A DNA stretch of 64,000 bases from JAGVPT01 sp964642725 (GCA_964642725.1 CAZXQG010000014.1:9165-73164), one strand, 5' to 3'; positions 50,792 through 60,693 are shown, counted from the stretch's first letter. The notes: generated from the sequence alone by a model not told the origin. A program made the numbers and translations.

Positions 50792-52816
50792 CTACTGAGC
50801 CAGCATCTTTTGAAATTCTTTTTCGTTGACCGTCTTTACGCCAAGCTCGGCGGCTTTCTGAAGCTTTGACCCTGCGTCCGTTCCGACGACGACGAAATCC
50901 GTTTTAGCGCTTACGCTCGATGTTACTTTTCCTCCGAACGATTCTATTTTCTCTTTTGCTTCTTCGCGGGTCATCGAAGTTAACCCGCCCGTGAGTACGA
51001 ATGTTTTCCCGCTAAAATGCTGCGCGGAATTTTTTTTCTTCTCGGATTTCAGCGTCACGCCGGCCCGCTGCAGTTTGTTCACGAGTTCTTTTGTATGCCG
51101 CTCCTTAAAAAAACGGACAACGCTTTCTGCGATGCGGGGTCCGATACCCTCTACGTCTTCCAATTCTTCTTGAGATGCATTTTGAATCTTTTCGATTGAC
51201 CCGAACGAATCGGCAAGTAGTTTCGCGACTCCCGCGCCGACATAGCGGATGCCTAGCGCAAACAGTACCTTGTGGAATGGCTGCAGTTTGCTCTGTGCGA
51301 TGGCGTCAATCAAGTTCTGTGCGCTCTTTTCCCCCATCCGTTCGAGCGGAACGATCTGATTTTTCTTCAAAGAATAAATGTCGGCGAGTGTGTGGATCAA
51401 CTGCTCGTTCACCAGCAAATCGATGACCGCTTCGCCCAGTCCTTCAATATCCATTGCGCCGCGGTGGGCAAAATGTTCGATCCGTCCGCGGACCTGTGCC
51501 GGACATTCTGAATTTTCGCAATAGTATGCCGCTTCGCCTTCCGGCCGGTAAATTCGTGAGCCGCATTCGGGACATTCTTTGGGCATTACGAACGGTTTCG
51601 AGCTTTTCTCGCGCTTTGCGGCGTTCACCGCGCTCACTTTCGGTATAACGTCGCCCCCTTTTTCGACGACAACAGTGTCGCCGACCCGCAAGTCGAGCTC
51701 ATGGATATAATCTTCATTATGCAGTGTGGCCCGGCTTACCGTCGTGCCGCCGACAAAGACCGGTTCAAGTTCTGCGACCGGCGTAATTGTTCCAACGCGT
51801 CCCACCTGCAGCGTAATGCCTTTCAATTTCGTTTCAACTTTTTGAGCGGGGAATTTATAGGCGATCGCCCAGCGTGGGCTTTTAGCGACTGCGCCCAATG
51901 CCTCCTGCTGGCGGATCGAATCAATTTTCACAACTACGCCGTCGATGTCGTAGGGCAAGCTATCGCGCCGGTCTTTCCATTCGTCGCAAAATGTTTTGAC
52001 ATCCCGTATCGTATTGCATACGCGGATGTGCTCGTTGACAACGAACCCCATTGTTTTGAGAAGGCGAAGGTTCTCGTAATGGCTTTTCAATACAACATCG
52101 TCGGAGCGGAGAAAATACGAAAACATGTTGAGGCGCCGCATCGCCACGATTTTCGGGTCTTGGAGTTTCAGGGTCCCGGATGTCGAGTTGCGTGCGTTGA
52201 CAAAAAGCTTTTCTCCCGCCAGCTCCCGCTCGGCATTCATTCTCTCAAAATCCTTTTTCTGCATGTAGATTTCGCCGCGCACTTCAAAGTTGAGCAGGCG
52301 GTTGCTTGTAGGTTGAGAGCGAAGGGGAATGGAGCGGATCGTCTTGAGATTATTGGTGATCTCGTCCCCCTGAACTCCGTCTCCCCGCGTCGCGCCCTGG
52401 GCGAGAATTCCGTTTTCGTACTTAACGCTGATGGCAACTCCGTCGATTTTCAGTTCTGCAATGTACCTGTAGGGTTCATGCTGCAGCAGCGAATCAACCC
52501 TCCGGTCGAAGTCGAGCAATTCTTCTTCGGAATAGGTGTTGGCAAGGCTGAGCATCGGAACGCTGTGCGTAACAGCAGAAAATTCTTTTGTCGGCTGGCC
52601 GCCGACGCGCTGGGTCGGCGAATCGGGCGTTCGTAGATCGGGGAATTGCTGTTCGAGGTCGGAAAGCTCCCGCATGAGCAGGTCGTACTTCTCGTCCGAG
52701 ATCGTCGGTTCCGAGAGAACGTAATACTTGTAATCGTGTTCGCGGATTTTTTCGGAAAGCTCCTGAATGCGGCGCCGAGCATCGTTCCTTTGAGGAATGG
52801 ATTTCCGCGCTTTCAT
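50792..52816 (-). CDS. ligA: NAD+-dependent DNA ligase
   Basis: LigA seals nicks during replication and repair with NAD+ as cofactor. The 674-residue length is normal. Domain order: Ia (around YDLLMRELSDLEQQFPDLRT), adenylation domain with the AMP-accepting K123 in AELKIDGVAIS, OB fold, a four-cysteine zinc finger (CPECGSRIY and CENSECPAQ), helix-hairpin-helix repeats (VEGIGPRIAESV), and a C-terminal BRCT domain (FVLTGGLTSMTREEAKEKIE). Its ATG lies one base after the stop of the RodZ-like gene, so the two are coupled. Confidence 0.98.
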   Translation of the reverse strand: MKARKSIPQRNDARRRIQELSEKIREHDYKYYVLSEPTISDEKYDLLMRELSDLEQQFPDLRTPDSPTQRVGGQPTKEFSAVTHSVPMLSLANTYSEEELLDFDRRVDSLLQHEPYRYIAELKIDGVAISVKYENGILAQGATRGDGVQGDEITNNLKTIRSIPLRSQPTSNRLLNFEVRGEIYMQKKDFERMNAERELAGEKLFVNARNSTSGTLKLQDPKIVAMRRLNMFSYFLRSDDVVLKSHYENLRLLKTMGFVVNEHIRVCNTIRDVKTFCDEWKDRRDSLPYDIDGVVVKIDSIRQQEALGAVAKSPRWAIAYKFPAQKVETKLKGITLQVGRVGTITPVAELEPVFVGGTTVSRATLHNEDYIHELDLRVGDTVVVEKGGDVIPKVSAVNAAKREKSSKPFVMPKECPECGSRIYRPEGEAAYYCENSECPAQVRGRIEHFAHRGAMDIEGLGEAVIDLLVNEQLIHTLADIYSLKKNQIVPLERMGEKSAQNLIDAIAQSKLQPFHKVLFALGIRYVGAGVAKLLADSFGSIEKIQNASQEELEDVEGIGPRIAESVVRFFKERHTKELVNKLQRAGVTLKSEKKKNSAQHFSGKTFVLTGGLTSMTREEAKEKIESFGGKVTSSVSAKTDFVVVGTDAGSKLQKAAELGVKTVNEKEFQKMLAQ

Positions 52817-52817
52817 G

Positions 52818-53648
52818 TCAGTGTTTTGATTTCAAATACTCTGGGGTGAGGATGAGGTTTCGTACGACAGCGCCGCGCTTTCCGAATCTGCCGATGTCGG
52901 TCCCGTTCAGCATGAAGCGGATTCCGCCGGCATTTCCAAGAGATATTCTGAACTGTTTTGCCGCGACCCACGTCCGCGATGCCTCCGGCGGCAGAATAAT
53001 GTTCTGAGATGGTGCGTTATCTTTGCCGATGCTGATCCACACCGAATCAACGGTCACGGCTCGCAAGGTTAACGAATCCTTTTTTGGTGCGGCTTGAATA
53101 ACGGCGAAGGAATCGAGGACCGTTTTCTGCGGAAGAATTTGCTTTTCCTGTTCTTTGACAACTTCCTGGAAGGGAGTCTCTTGCGCTATCGGCGCCTTAG
53201 TTTCCTGCGTTGCGTAGTTGTAGATAAAATAGATTAGAACAACGGCGACGATCACAGCGCCGCCGACAACGGCGACAGTCCGGTTGTCGTTCTGCCGTAA
53301 ATATTCCGGCTTCGCTCCGGGATGCGCCGGGGCAGCGCTGCTTTGTTCCGGCAGCGTAGGAAGGGTGGCGCCGCTCCACCCGGATCCGATCATGGCGCCG
53401 TTGTCGACGGAATATTTTCCGCCGACCATAACGTCGAATTTTTTTAAGACGGCTTTCGGTGCCAGTCCGATAACCAACGCATACTCTCGAATGAAAGCCC
53501 GGATGTACGTCTGCGGCAGAATATCGAATGAGCCTTGTTCAATCGCCTCGAGATACTTAACATTAATGTGCGTTTTTTTTGAAATGTCTGCGAGGGAGAT
53601 GTCCTTTGCGACCCGTTCTTTTCGCAGCTCGTCAGAAAAAGTATTCAT
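52818..53648 (-). CDS. RodZ-like cytoskeletal/transcription-factor membrane protein
   Basis: A 276-residue bitopic protein. Residues 1-80 hold a helix-turn-helix of the RodZ type (ISLADISKKTHINVKYLEAI and LPQTYIRAFIREYALVIGL). A linker leads to one membrane span (VVGGAVIVAVVLIYFIYNYA) and a periplasmic DUF4115 domain (LTLRAVTVDSVWISIGKDN). RodZ links MreB to the envelope during elongation; bacterial variants of this kind are common in this position next to cell-wall or DNA genes. It is coupled with ligA. Confidence 0.85.
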   Translation of the reverse strand: MNTFSDELRKERVAKDISLADISKKTHINVKYLEAIEQGSFDILPQTYIRAFIREYALVIGLAPKAVLKKFDVMVGGKYSVDNGAMIGSGWSGATLPTLPEQSSAAPAHPGAKPEYLRQNDNRTVAVVGGAVIVAVVLIYFIYNYATQETKAPIAQETPFQEVVKEQEKQILPQKTVLDSFAVIQAAPKKDSLTLRAVTVDSVWISIGKDNAPSQNIILPPEASRTWVAAKQFRISLGNAGGIRFMLNGTDIGRFGKRGAVVRNLILTPEYLKSKH

Positions 53649-53734
53649 TGGCGATTATAGTATTGAACAAAAGAGGTTTGCATTTGTAACATACGGATTG
53701 GCGGGTAATTTTTCAAGAAAAGAATTGCGGGCGG

Positions 53735-55972
53735 TTACGATTTATGGTTTCTGTCCAACACTTCACGAATCTTTTTTGAAAGATCTTCGATTTGATATGG
53801 TTTTTGCAAGAAGCCGTCAACTCTTTTTGCGAACGTGTCTTCTCCAAGCACTGAATCGCTGTATCCGCTCGAGATAATGACCTTTGCATGAGATTTTATT
53901 CGCCGAATTTTTTGGAAAACTTCTTTTCCGCCCATTGCCGGCATGGTCATATCGAGGAGTACAAGGTCGATCTTCTTCTTCTTTGCCAAAATATCCAAAG
54001 CTTCTTTTCCACCGCGAGACAATTCTACTGTGTAACCGAGGTCCGACAACATTGCGCCGATCGTCGTGCGCACAATTTCCTCGTCGTCGACGACTAAAAT
54101 TGTTTCTTTGCCGCCGATTATTTTCTTGCTCGACCGCACGGTCTTTAATTTGAACGTCTCGGGCAGTTTTGGGAGTAGGATAGAAAAGGTGGTTCCTTTT
54201 CCAGGCTCACTCTGCACCGAAATGTATCCGCCGTGTCCGTTAACAACGCCATAGACTACCGATAATCCAAGTCCCGTCCCTTTTCCCTGCTCTTTCGTCG
54301 TAAAGAAAGGTTCAAACATCCGTCGCTGGACCTCTTTGCTCATTCCAATACCGCTGTCGATGACTTTTACCGCGGCATAGTTTCCGCTGCGGGTCTCGCC
54401 CGAAAGTGTGCTGCCGTCTTGTTCGGAATACTGGACAGATGATGTTTCAATCGTCAATGTTCCGCCGTCCGGCATCGCATCCCTCGCGTTGATGAAAATA
54501 TTCAGCATCGCCTGCTGGATTTGCCCTTCGTCGCCGTTCACAATCGTTATTTCCGGGGTGAATTTTGTTACGATAGTAATGTTTGGGTTGACGCTTCGCT
54601 CAAAGAGGTGGATTGTCTCATTAAGAATTGCGTGGATGTCAACGGGATGCACCTCTACGCTTCCGCGCCTCGCGAATGTCAGCAGCTGACGCGTAAGCGA
54701 TGCGCCGCGTTTTGCCGCCGTTTCTATGATTTCAACGAAAGGAAACCATTTGTCGCTTTCATTCATCCGTCGCCTCATGATCGAAGAGGAGCCGAGGATC
54801 GAGGCCAGGATATTATTGAAGTCGTGCGCGACGCCGCCGGCGAGGTTGCCGATGCTGTCGATCTTCTGCGCCTGCATGATCTTCTCTTCGAGTTTCTTCT
54901 TTTCGGTGATGTCGCGGACGACGCAGCGCATCAGCACCGGGATATGTTTGTCGTCGTACACGAGCGACGTGTTAACGCTGACATCGATCACTCCGCCGTC
55001 CCGCTTTACCATTTGCTCTTCCATCCCGCGGAACTCGTGCCCGTTCTCAAATGCTTTTAACAGAGTCTCGAGCACATTCAACCGGTACTCGGGCGCATAA
55101 AGCTGCGTTAGCGGATGGCCGATGATGTCGATTTTCGTGTAGCCCAGCGTTTGTTCCTCTGTCTGGTTACAGCTGATGATGATGCCTTCGCGGTTCACGA
55201 GATGGTACATGTCCGGCGAGTGCTCGAACAAGTCGGCATATTGCTGTTCCGATTTCCGCAGCCGGTCAAAAAGATGCGCGTTGTTCAATGCAACGTTGAT
55301 GTGGTTGCCGAATGCTGCGATCAGGTCAACCTGCCGTTCAGAAAAGAATCCTTTGACGGTTGTTGCGAGCAGCAACACGCCCGCAAATTGGTCTGCGGCG
55401 CGAAGCGGTACCGACACCCACGATGAGATTCCGGCCCGCAGCACGCTCTCATCCGCGAACGATGGACCGGCAAGCGCTTCCTCTTTTTGAGTATGGATTT
55501 TCTGTATCCATGGAATAAGTTCAATATTGTCGAGAGCTTTTTCGTTGAAGAAGCTGAACGAGGAGCCGCTCGAATTCCGCAGCTGCAGCTTTTTGTTCTC
55601 CACAATATACAGCCAGCCGTATTCTGTCCGGGCCAGCTCGACGACCTTTTGCAGTACGTTGCTAAGAAGGTAATCGAGGTCAATAGACTGGTTTACCGAT
55701 TCCGCCACGCGATTCAGCGCTTCAAGCTCCCGCTTCTGCGCTTCAAGCTGCCTTCCGTACTTGAGCGAAAAGTAGACGCTTGCGAAACCGATGATGCCGA
55801 CGGTGATGATGCTGAGGAAGTCAAACGGGGTGAGTGCCAGCTTCAGGACAATGTTCGCGCTGATGATCGTCACCATGATGACGACGACCGCCGTTGAGGC
55901 AACGATCTGCGCCTGCTCGACAAGACCTAAGTTCTGAAAAAACGCCCGCAGCTTTTGGAAGAAGTGTCTCAT
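53735..55972 (-). CDS. GAF-PAS hybrid sensor histidine kinase with receiver domain
   Basis: A 745-residue membrane protein. Two hydrophobic helices (residues about 20-70) are followed by a GAF domain (LLSNVLQKVVELARTEYGWL), a PAS domain (YADLFEHSPDMYHLVNREGI) with PAC-like TSLVYDDKHIPVLMRCVVRD, and a kinase core of the NtrB-like class with GGVAHDFNNILASILGSSS and boxes MLNIFINARDAMP, DSGIGMS and GTGLGLSVVYG. A C-terminal receiver has the acceptor in LVLLDMTMPAMGGKE and FLQKPYQIEDL. It lies before a regulator gene at 56003 on the same strand, so they may be partners. The ligand is unknown. Confidence 0.93.
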   Translation of the reverse strand: MRHFFQKLRAFFQNLGLVEQAQIVASTAVVVIMVTIISANIVLKLALTPFDFLSIITVGIIGFASVYFSLKYGRQLEAQKRELEALNRVAESVNQSIDLDYLLSNVLQKVVELARTEYGWLYIVENKKLQLRNSSGSSFSFFNEKALDNIELIPWIQKIHTQKEEALAGPSFADESVLRAGISSWVSVPLRAADQFAGVLLLATTVKGFFSERQVDLIAAFGNHINVALNNAHLFDRLRKSEQQYADLFEHSPDMYHLVNREGIIISCNQTEEQTLGYTKIDIIGHPLTQLYAPEYRLNVLETLLKAFENGHEFRGMEEQMVKRDGGVIDVSVNTSLVYDDKHIPVLMRCVVRDITEKKKLEEKIMQAQKIDSIGNLAGGVAHDFNNILASILGSSSIMRRRMNESDKWFPFVEIIETAAKRGASLTRQLLTFARRGSVEVHPVDIHAILNETIHLFERSVNPNITIVTKFTPEITIVNGDEGQIQQAMLNIFINARDAMPDGGTLTIETSSVQYSEQDGSTLSGETRSGNYAAVKVIDSGIGMSKEVQRRMFEPFFTTKEQGKGTGLGLSVVYGVVNGHGGYISVQSEPGKGTTFSILLPKLPETFKLKTVRSSKKIIGGKETILVVDDEEIVRTTIGAMLSDLGYTVELSRGGKEALDILAKKKKIDLVLLDMTMPAMGGKEVFQKIRRIKSHAKVIISSGYSDSVLGEDTFAKRVDGFLQKPYQIEDLSKKIREVLDRNHKS

Positions 55973-56002
55973 GCCTGAATCGAGGGCATCATGGATTGAC
56001 CT

Positions 56003-57124
56003 TTAGTTCTTTGACGTGTGCGTTACCCGTTTTATTTCCCGCGACCGTTTTAATTTCCCTTCGATTGTGGCAACAAGCATTTCCGCGTCAAATGGCTTTG
56101 TCAGATAGTCGTCCACGCCCATTTGTTTTCCGGCCCGTACGACGATGTCCTGGTCGAGTCCGCTCATAAAGATGAACGGCACATCGACAAAGCGGTCGAA
56201 TGCCCGGAATTTTTCATAGAAGGTGAAACCGTTCATCTTCGGCTTTACAAAGTCGATGTCACACACGACAATATCCGGCATGATGTTGTCGAGAGCTTTC
56301 AGACCGTCTTCACCGGAGCTGACAGCGAGACAGGTGTAACCGGCTTCCGTCAACACGTCCTTAATAATGCTGAGAAACGAATGGTCATCGTCTAACAGCA
56401 GCACCGTTCCTTTCGCTTTGAGCGATTGGAGGAATTGATTAATTCTTTGCTCGACGCTTAAGTGTTCCTGGTCAGAGATTTTGAACCGCCTGCGGATATC
56501 GACAAACGAGGTCACGCCCATCTTCCATGCTTCCCGGATTGCAGCGAGATAAGCGTCTATCCGGACCTGACGCTCAATGTCGTCGTGGTCTTTCTCTGTA
56601 ATCGCGAACGTCTCCTTCATGGAATCGATTTGGGACTGCTCCTCGCTGCTGACGTTGCCGTCAGCCCATATTTCCGTCAGCAGCGTTCGATACGCCTCGA
56701 GCGAGGCAGGGGAGTGGGGAATGTGGAGCGTTACCGATTTTTGACCGAACGGTTTCGTATGAGAGGGTGCGACCGGTTTTTCAGGAGGAGAGACTTGGAT
56801 TTTCTCTTCCTTTCTTTCTTCCTTTTTTTCTTCTTTCTTCTCCTCTTTTTTCTCTTCTGTTTTCTTTTTCTCTACCTGGGGCTCTTCTTGCACCGGTGGC
56901 GGCTCTTCTTTCTTTGCAGCGGAAGCAATATCCTTGGCTTCAGCGTCTTTCAGAGCGAGAATTCGTTCCTTGTACGCCCGTGCATACACATTACGCTGCT
57001 CGATTTCAAAGACGCGATCAATGAAACCCAATGCGTCGTTCAAATTGCCATCTTTGATCGACCGATCGGCGGACTTTAAGAGTTCGCTGATCGCACGCCG
57101 AATGTTGTCCGAGTCTGTTGCCAT
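56003..57124 (-). CDS. Response regulator with Lys/Glu-rich linker and TerB-like region
   Basis: A 373-residue cytoplasmic protein. Residues 1-65 are helical and tandem-repeat-like (LLKSADRSIKDGNLNDALGF), followed by a linker of about 45 residues composed almost only of Lys, Glu and Pro. A helical part (TEIWADGNVSSEEQSQIDSM and ITEKDHDDIERQVRIDAYL) looks like a TerB-type domain. The C-terminal receiver has LLLDDDHSFL, the acceptor in DIVVCDIDFVKPKMNGF and the lysine in DYLTKPFDAEML. No output DNA-binding domain is present, so it probably acts by protein contacts. It lies 30 bases upstream of the hybrid kinase gene. Confidence 0.85.
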   Translation of the reverse strand: MATDSDNIRRAISELLKSADRSIKDGNLNDALGFIDRVFEIEQRNVYARAYKERILALKDAEAKDIASAAKKEEPPPVQEEPQVEKKKTEEKKEEKKEEKKEERKEEKIQVSPPEKPVAPSHTKPFGQKSVTLHIPHSPASLEAYRTLLTEIWADGNVSSEEQSQIDSMKETFAITEKDHDDIERQVRIDAYLAAIREAWKMGVTSFVDIRRRFKISDQEHLSVEQRINQFLQSLKAKGTVLLLDDDHSFLSIIKDVLTEAGYTCLAVSSGEDGLKALDNIMPDIVVCDIDFVKPKMNGFTFYEKFRAFDRFVDVPFIFMSGLDQDIVVRAGKQMGVDDYLTKPFDAEMLVATIEGKLKRSREIKRVTHTSKN

Positions 57125-57142
57125 GAGATTTTCTGTTGAATA

Positions 57143-58654
57143 CTATTTCGATGCTTTGTGTTCACTGCCCGCTGCAAACGGCGGCTCAATCGAGACGACG
57201 TTTGAGAGTTCGCTTTCATTGCCTGCACGGTTAAGAGCCGTTACGGCATAGTACCATCGCTGGCCTTCGGCGGTCTGGTCGACATATTCAACGGCGTTTC
57301 GCGCTGTTACAAAGAGAATATTTTTCGCGTCCTTTGTGTCGATGGCCGGCGTTGAAGAACGGTAAACGTTACAATACAGCGGCCCGCTCTTGTCTGGGAT
57401 GAAATTCCATGAAATTATTATATTCTCTCCCTGGGCTTTTACCTGAAATACTGCCGGCGCTTGCGGTGCACTCGAATCCTTCCATGTCATGACGGGTACG
57501 TCCGACCAGTACGGAAACTTGTCCGATCCGAGGGCAGCCCATGATCTCTCCATCGTTGCGGCGGAGAAAAATACAACACCGACAGCGTTCCGCGCCCGCG
57601 CTGCATCAATTTCATCTGAAATCTCGGACCACCCAAACTTTTGTTCCAACCCCATGAGGATACCGGGAAAGACCTGGCGGTCGTAGGCGACACGCGACGT
57701 CCATTCCGTCACCAGCGGACCGAAGGGATGCGTCTTGTGATCCATCTCCCAATAGACCATCGGTACGACAAAATCCATTTTGCCGAGCTCCATCCACCGT
57801 CGAACATCTTGATACACGGAATTGTATGCCGTCCATCCCGTTCCGGAGTATTTGCCGATGACCGACGACGAAACTTTTACCCAGGGCTTCTGCTTGGTGA
57901 TTGCGTTGTATGCCGAGAAAACGAATTGGTTGATTTGTTCGCGCTGCCAGTTTTCCCAGTCCAATTTATCCGGATTCCCCTCGACAGTGTTGAAGCGCGC
58001 CACGCTGATTGAATCGTGAGAGTAGCCGAGCTTTTGAGAATCCTCAGGATAGCGAACGTAATCGAAATGCACTCCGTCAATATCGTAGTTATTGACAATG
58101 TCGAGCGCAACGTTGATAATATGGTTCCTCGCCTCAGGAACGCCGGGCGAAATATTAACATAGTGATCATTCAGCGGCATCGGGACTCCGTTCGTGCCGC
58201 ACACAAGCCATTCCCGGTGTGCGAGATATGCGGCGCGAGGTGAAGATTCAGTCGGAGGCTTCTTGCCGCTCCAGATCGTAAAGGTGTTGATCCAGGCATG
58301 AAGCTCGAGTCCAAGCCGGTGTGCCTCGCGCACAGCATACTCCAGCGGATCCCAGCGCGGGTCTCTTCCCAGCGTTCCCGTCAACGGCTCGGCCCACGGC
58401 TCGTACTGCGATTTGTAGTACGCGTCGCCGGTACCGCGCACCTGAAAAAAAATCATGTTTAATTTTGCCGTACGTGCTCTTTCGAATATTTGCGTTATGT
58501 GAGACTTGGATTTTGTTGAATCGATGTCGGCATATTCGAATCGTGATACCCAGACACCCCTCGCTTCGCGTTTTCCCGTGAAGATCTCTTTGCATCCGGC
58601 GAGCGCGAGAATCGTCGCAATAATAAGTGTTGAGATGGTGCCCCGTCGAGCCAT
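57143..58654 (-). CDS. Family-10-like glycosyl hydrolase lipoprotein (GHL10)
   Basis: A 503-residue exported lipoprotein. The N-terminus (RRGTISTLIIATILALAGC) ends in a lipobox with the acylated cysteine. The catalytic part is a TIM barrel of the GHL10/DUF187 type: ARGVWVSRFEYADIDS, MIFFQVRGTGDAYYKS, LGLELHAWINTFTIW, YDIDGVHFDYVRYPED and MDFVVPMVYWEMDH. A fibronectin-III-like region follows. Such proteins are thought to cleave envelope glycans or peptidoglycan. The frame is open to 58744 but would overlap larE; the ATG at 58654 fits the signal peptide. Confidence 0.88.
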   Translation of the reverse strand: MARRGTISTLIIATILALAGCKEIFTGKREARGVWVSRFEYADIDSTKSKSHITQIFERARTAKLNMIFFQVRGTGDAYYKSQYEPWAEPLTGTLGRDPRWDPLEYAVREAHRLGLELHAWINTFTIWSGKKPPTESSPRAAYLAHREWLVCGTNGVPMPLNDHYVNISPGVPEARNHIINVALDIVNNYDIDGVHFDYVRYPEDSQKLGYSHDSISVARFNTVEGNPDKLDWENWQREQINQFVFSAYNAITKQKPWVKVSSSVIGKYSGTGWTAYNSVYQDVRRWMELGKMDFVVPMVYWEMDHKTHPFGPLVTEWTSRVAYDRQVFPGILMGLEQKFGWSEISDEIDAARARNAVGVVFFSAATMERSWAALGSDKFPYWSDVPVMTWKDSSAPQAPAVFQVKAQGENIIISWNFIPDKSGPLYCNVYRSSTPAIDTKDAKNILFVTARNAVEYVDQTAEGQRWYYAVTALNRAGNESELSNVVSIEPPFAAGSEHKASK

Positions 58655-58706
58655 TTTTGTTTTTGGAATTTCAATGAACGCACACGCGTCAACCGTTGAA
58701 CATTTT

Positions 58707-59561
58707 TTACGAGACGCCTTTGATGTATGATTCTTTAGCTTCACGGGTTAGCACTTCATTCATGCTGCCGGTTCGGTATCCTTGCAGGTCGAGCGTAACA
58801 TACGTGAAACCCAGTTCTTTCAACTGCGCGACGATGGAGAGCCGCAGCGGTTCGTCCAGCAAACGATGCAGTTCTTGGGCGCCAACTTCAATGCGCGCAG
58901 TCTTCTCATCATGGTGGCGGACGCGAAAGTATTTGAACCCGGCCTGCCGGAGCAATGTCTCGGCGCGGTCAACTTTCGTTAAATTCTCTTTTGTGATGCC
59001 GAAACCGTACGGAAAACGAGATGACAAGCACGCGAACGAAGGCTTATCCCACGTCGGCAGGTTTAAGTGCCGGGAAATTTCCCGGACGTCGTTTTTTGAT
59101 AATTCTGCTTCGAGAAGAGGGGAGCGGACGTTGTTTTCCTCTTTTGCCCTCATTCCGGGGCGGAAATCTCCTGTGTCGTCCGTGATCGTTCCGTCCGCAA
59201 TCCACGGAATATTTTCTTGCTTTGCGATGTCGGTCAGTTTGCCGAACAATTCCGTTTTGCAGAAGTAACACCGGTCAGGAGGATTCTCCTGAAATTTTAA
59301 CACATCGGTTTCTTCGGTTGCCACTTCGATGTAGCGGGCGCCGAAACCCCTTGCAAGCACCGCTGCTTCTTCGTACTCGGCAGTCGGGTAGGTTTCCGAC
59401 TTTCCGATAACGGCAAGAGCCTTCGATCCAAGAACGTCGGTTGCAACTTTTAACAGCAGCGTGCTGTCGACCCCGCCGGAGTAGCCAATGACGACCGACC
59501 CCAGCGTTTCAATGATGGACTTGAGGCGTTCATATTTTGTTTGAGTCTGTTGCGATAGCAT
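58707..59561 (-). CDS. larE: LarE-family ATP-dependent sulfur-transfer protein
   Basis: A 284-residue PP-loop protein of the LarE family, which inserts sulfur into the nickel-pincer nucleotide cofactor of lactate racemase. The PP-loop is VVIGYSGGVDSTLLLKV. Three cysteines are visible: a CxxC pair in PPDRCYFCKTELFGKL and one in PSFACLSSRFPYG, which corresponds to the sulfur-donating cysteine of single-cysteine LarE. Three such cysteines suggest a Fe-S-cluster type that can act catalytically. The ATG at 59561 is preferred over a TTG 54 bases upstream. No larB, larC or larA is present in the window. Confidence 0.85.
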   Translation of the reverse strand: MLSQQTQTKYERLKSIIETLGSVVIGYSGGVDSTLLLKVATDVLGSKALAVIGKSETYPTAEYEEAAVLARGFGARYIEVATEETDVLKFQENPPDRCYFCKTELFGKLTDIAKQENIPWIADGTITDDTGDFRPGMRAKEENNVRSPLLEAELSKNDVREISRHLNLPTWDKPSFACLSSRFPYGFGITKENLTKVDRAETLLRQAGFKYFRVRHHDEKTARIEVGAQELHRLLDEPLRLSIVAQLKELGFTYVTLDLQGYRTGSMNEVLTREAKESYIKGVS

Positions 59562-59619
59562 GTCAGGCCGCTCCATGTGAATGTGGTTCTCAGTACATCG
59601 TTTTCTTTCCGACAATAAT

Positions 59620-60483
59620 TTAAGTGCTTGTTAACGCTTTCAAAACAGCCTGACGCGCCAGGTCAACGGGAAAACGCTCCCCTGTCCACAATTCAAACGC
59701 CTTTGCCCCCTGGTGTACAAACATCTCTACTCCATTGATCGTCTGTGCCCCATCAGATTTCGCCCGCCGCAGGAACTCCGTTTCAATAGGGGTGTATATA
59801 ATATCGAAAATTATTTGTTGATTTGAAAATCGTATTGCCGGAGAAAAAGGACTTGTGCCGTTATTCGGTGTCATTCCAACGGATGTGGTGTTCACAATGA
59901 GCACTGAATCGGCGGCGACGGCCGGGATGCGCTTCACATCCGCGACGTTTTCAAAGGCAACGCCGGGGAAGATCTTTTTGAATTCATTAACAATCGCTTC
60001 GGCCCGGCTGATCGTTCGATTGTAGAGTCGCACAGACGAGGGGGAAAAGTTTCTTGAGATCGCATAGACCGCAGCTCTTGCGCCTCCTCCCGCGCCCAGA
60101 ACAAGAACAGATCCGGAGCGAATTCTCTCTCCGAACGGTTCGAGTGCCTTTTGAATTCCGGCAATGTCGGTGTTGTAGCCCGTGAGCTTTCCGTTGAGAT
60201 TCACTATGGTATTGACCGCTCCGATCGTCGCGGCATCGTCTTTCACTGAATCGAGTAATCCAATTACCCGCTCTTTATGCGGGATAGTAATATTGACACC
60301 CGCGAATTCATTTTTCCGCAGTGATGCAAGGAGCGCCGGAAGAAATTCGTCGATAACATCGAACACGCCGTACGTGAACGGTATCCGGAGTTCGTCGAAT
60401 GCTGCCGTGTGCATCGCCGGAGAAAGAGTATGAGCGATCGGGTGGCCGATAATGCCGACGCGGTGATGTGATTGCGATTTCAT
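59620..60483 (-). CDS. aroE: Shikimate dehydrogenase
   Basis: AroE reduces 3-dehydroshikimate to shikimate with NADPH in the cytoplasm. The 287-residue protein shows the substrate domain GVNITIPHKERVIGLLD with its catalytic lysine, the conserved YNTDIAG aspartate, the nucleotide-binding VLGAGGGARAAVYAIS, and NTTSVGMTP. It belongs to the same pathway as aroB at 65 but lies 58 kb away. It ends a few bases before larE, so both may be in one operon. Confidence 0.96.
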   Translation of the reverse strand: MKSQSHHRVGIIGHPIAHTLSPAMHTAAFDELRIPFTYGVFDVIDEFLPALLASLRKNEFAGVNITIPHKERVIGLLDSVKDDAATIGAVNTIVNLNGKLTGYNTDIAGIQKALEPFGERIRSGSVLVLGAGGGARAAVYAISRNFSPSSVRLYNRTISRAEAIVNEFKKIFPGVAFENVADVKRIPAVAADSVLIVNTTSVGMTPNNGTSPFSPAIRFSNQQIIFDIIYTPIETEFLRRAKSDGAQTINGVEMFVHQGAKAFELWTGERFPVDLARQAVLKALTST

Positions 60484-60693
60484 ACGAATAAGATTAGAAA
60501 CTCATATTACATATTTCAAGGATGCACGAAGGATGCGAAACGACACGAAGGTTTCGATTCGCGCCTTGCAAAAACTGATACTCTCTTTGATAAAGAATTT
60601 ATCAAATCACAAATTGCACGAATACGTTCTTTTTGTGCCCTTCGTGAACTCAGTGGATCATTCAGTGTTTTTGTAATTTCGGTGAAAAATTAA

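Noticed and set aside
51701..52636. A 311-codon plus-strand frame inside ligA
   Set aside because: It is antisense to the adenylation and OB domains of ligA, has no recognisable motif and no start signal.
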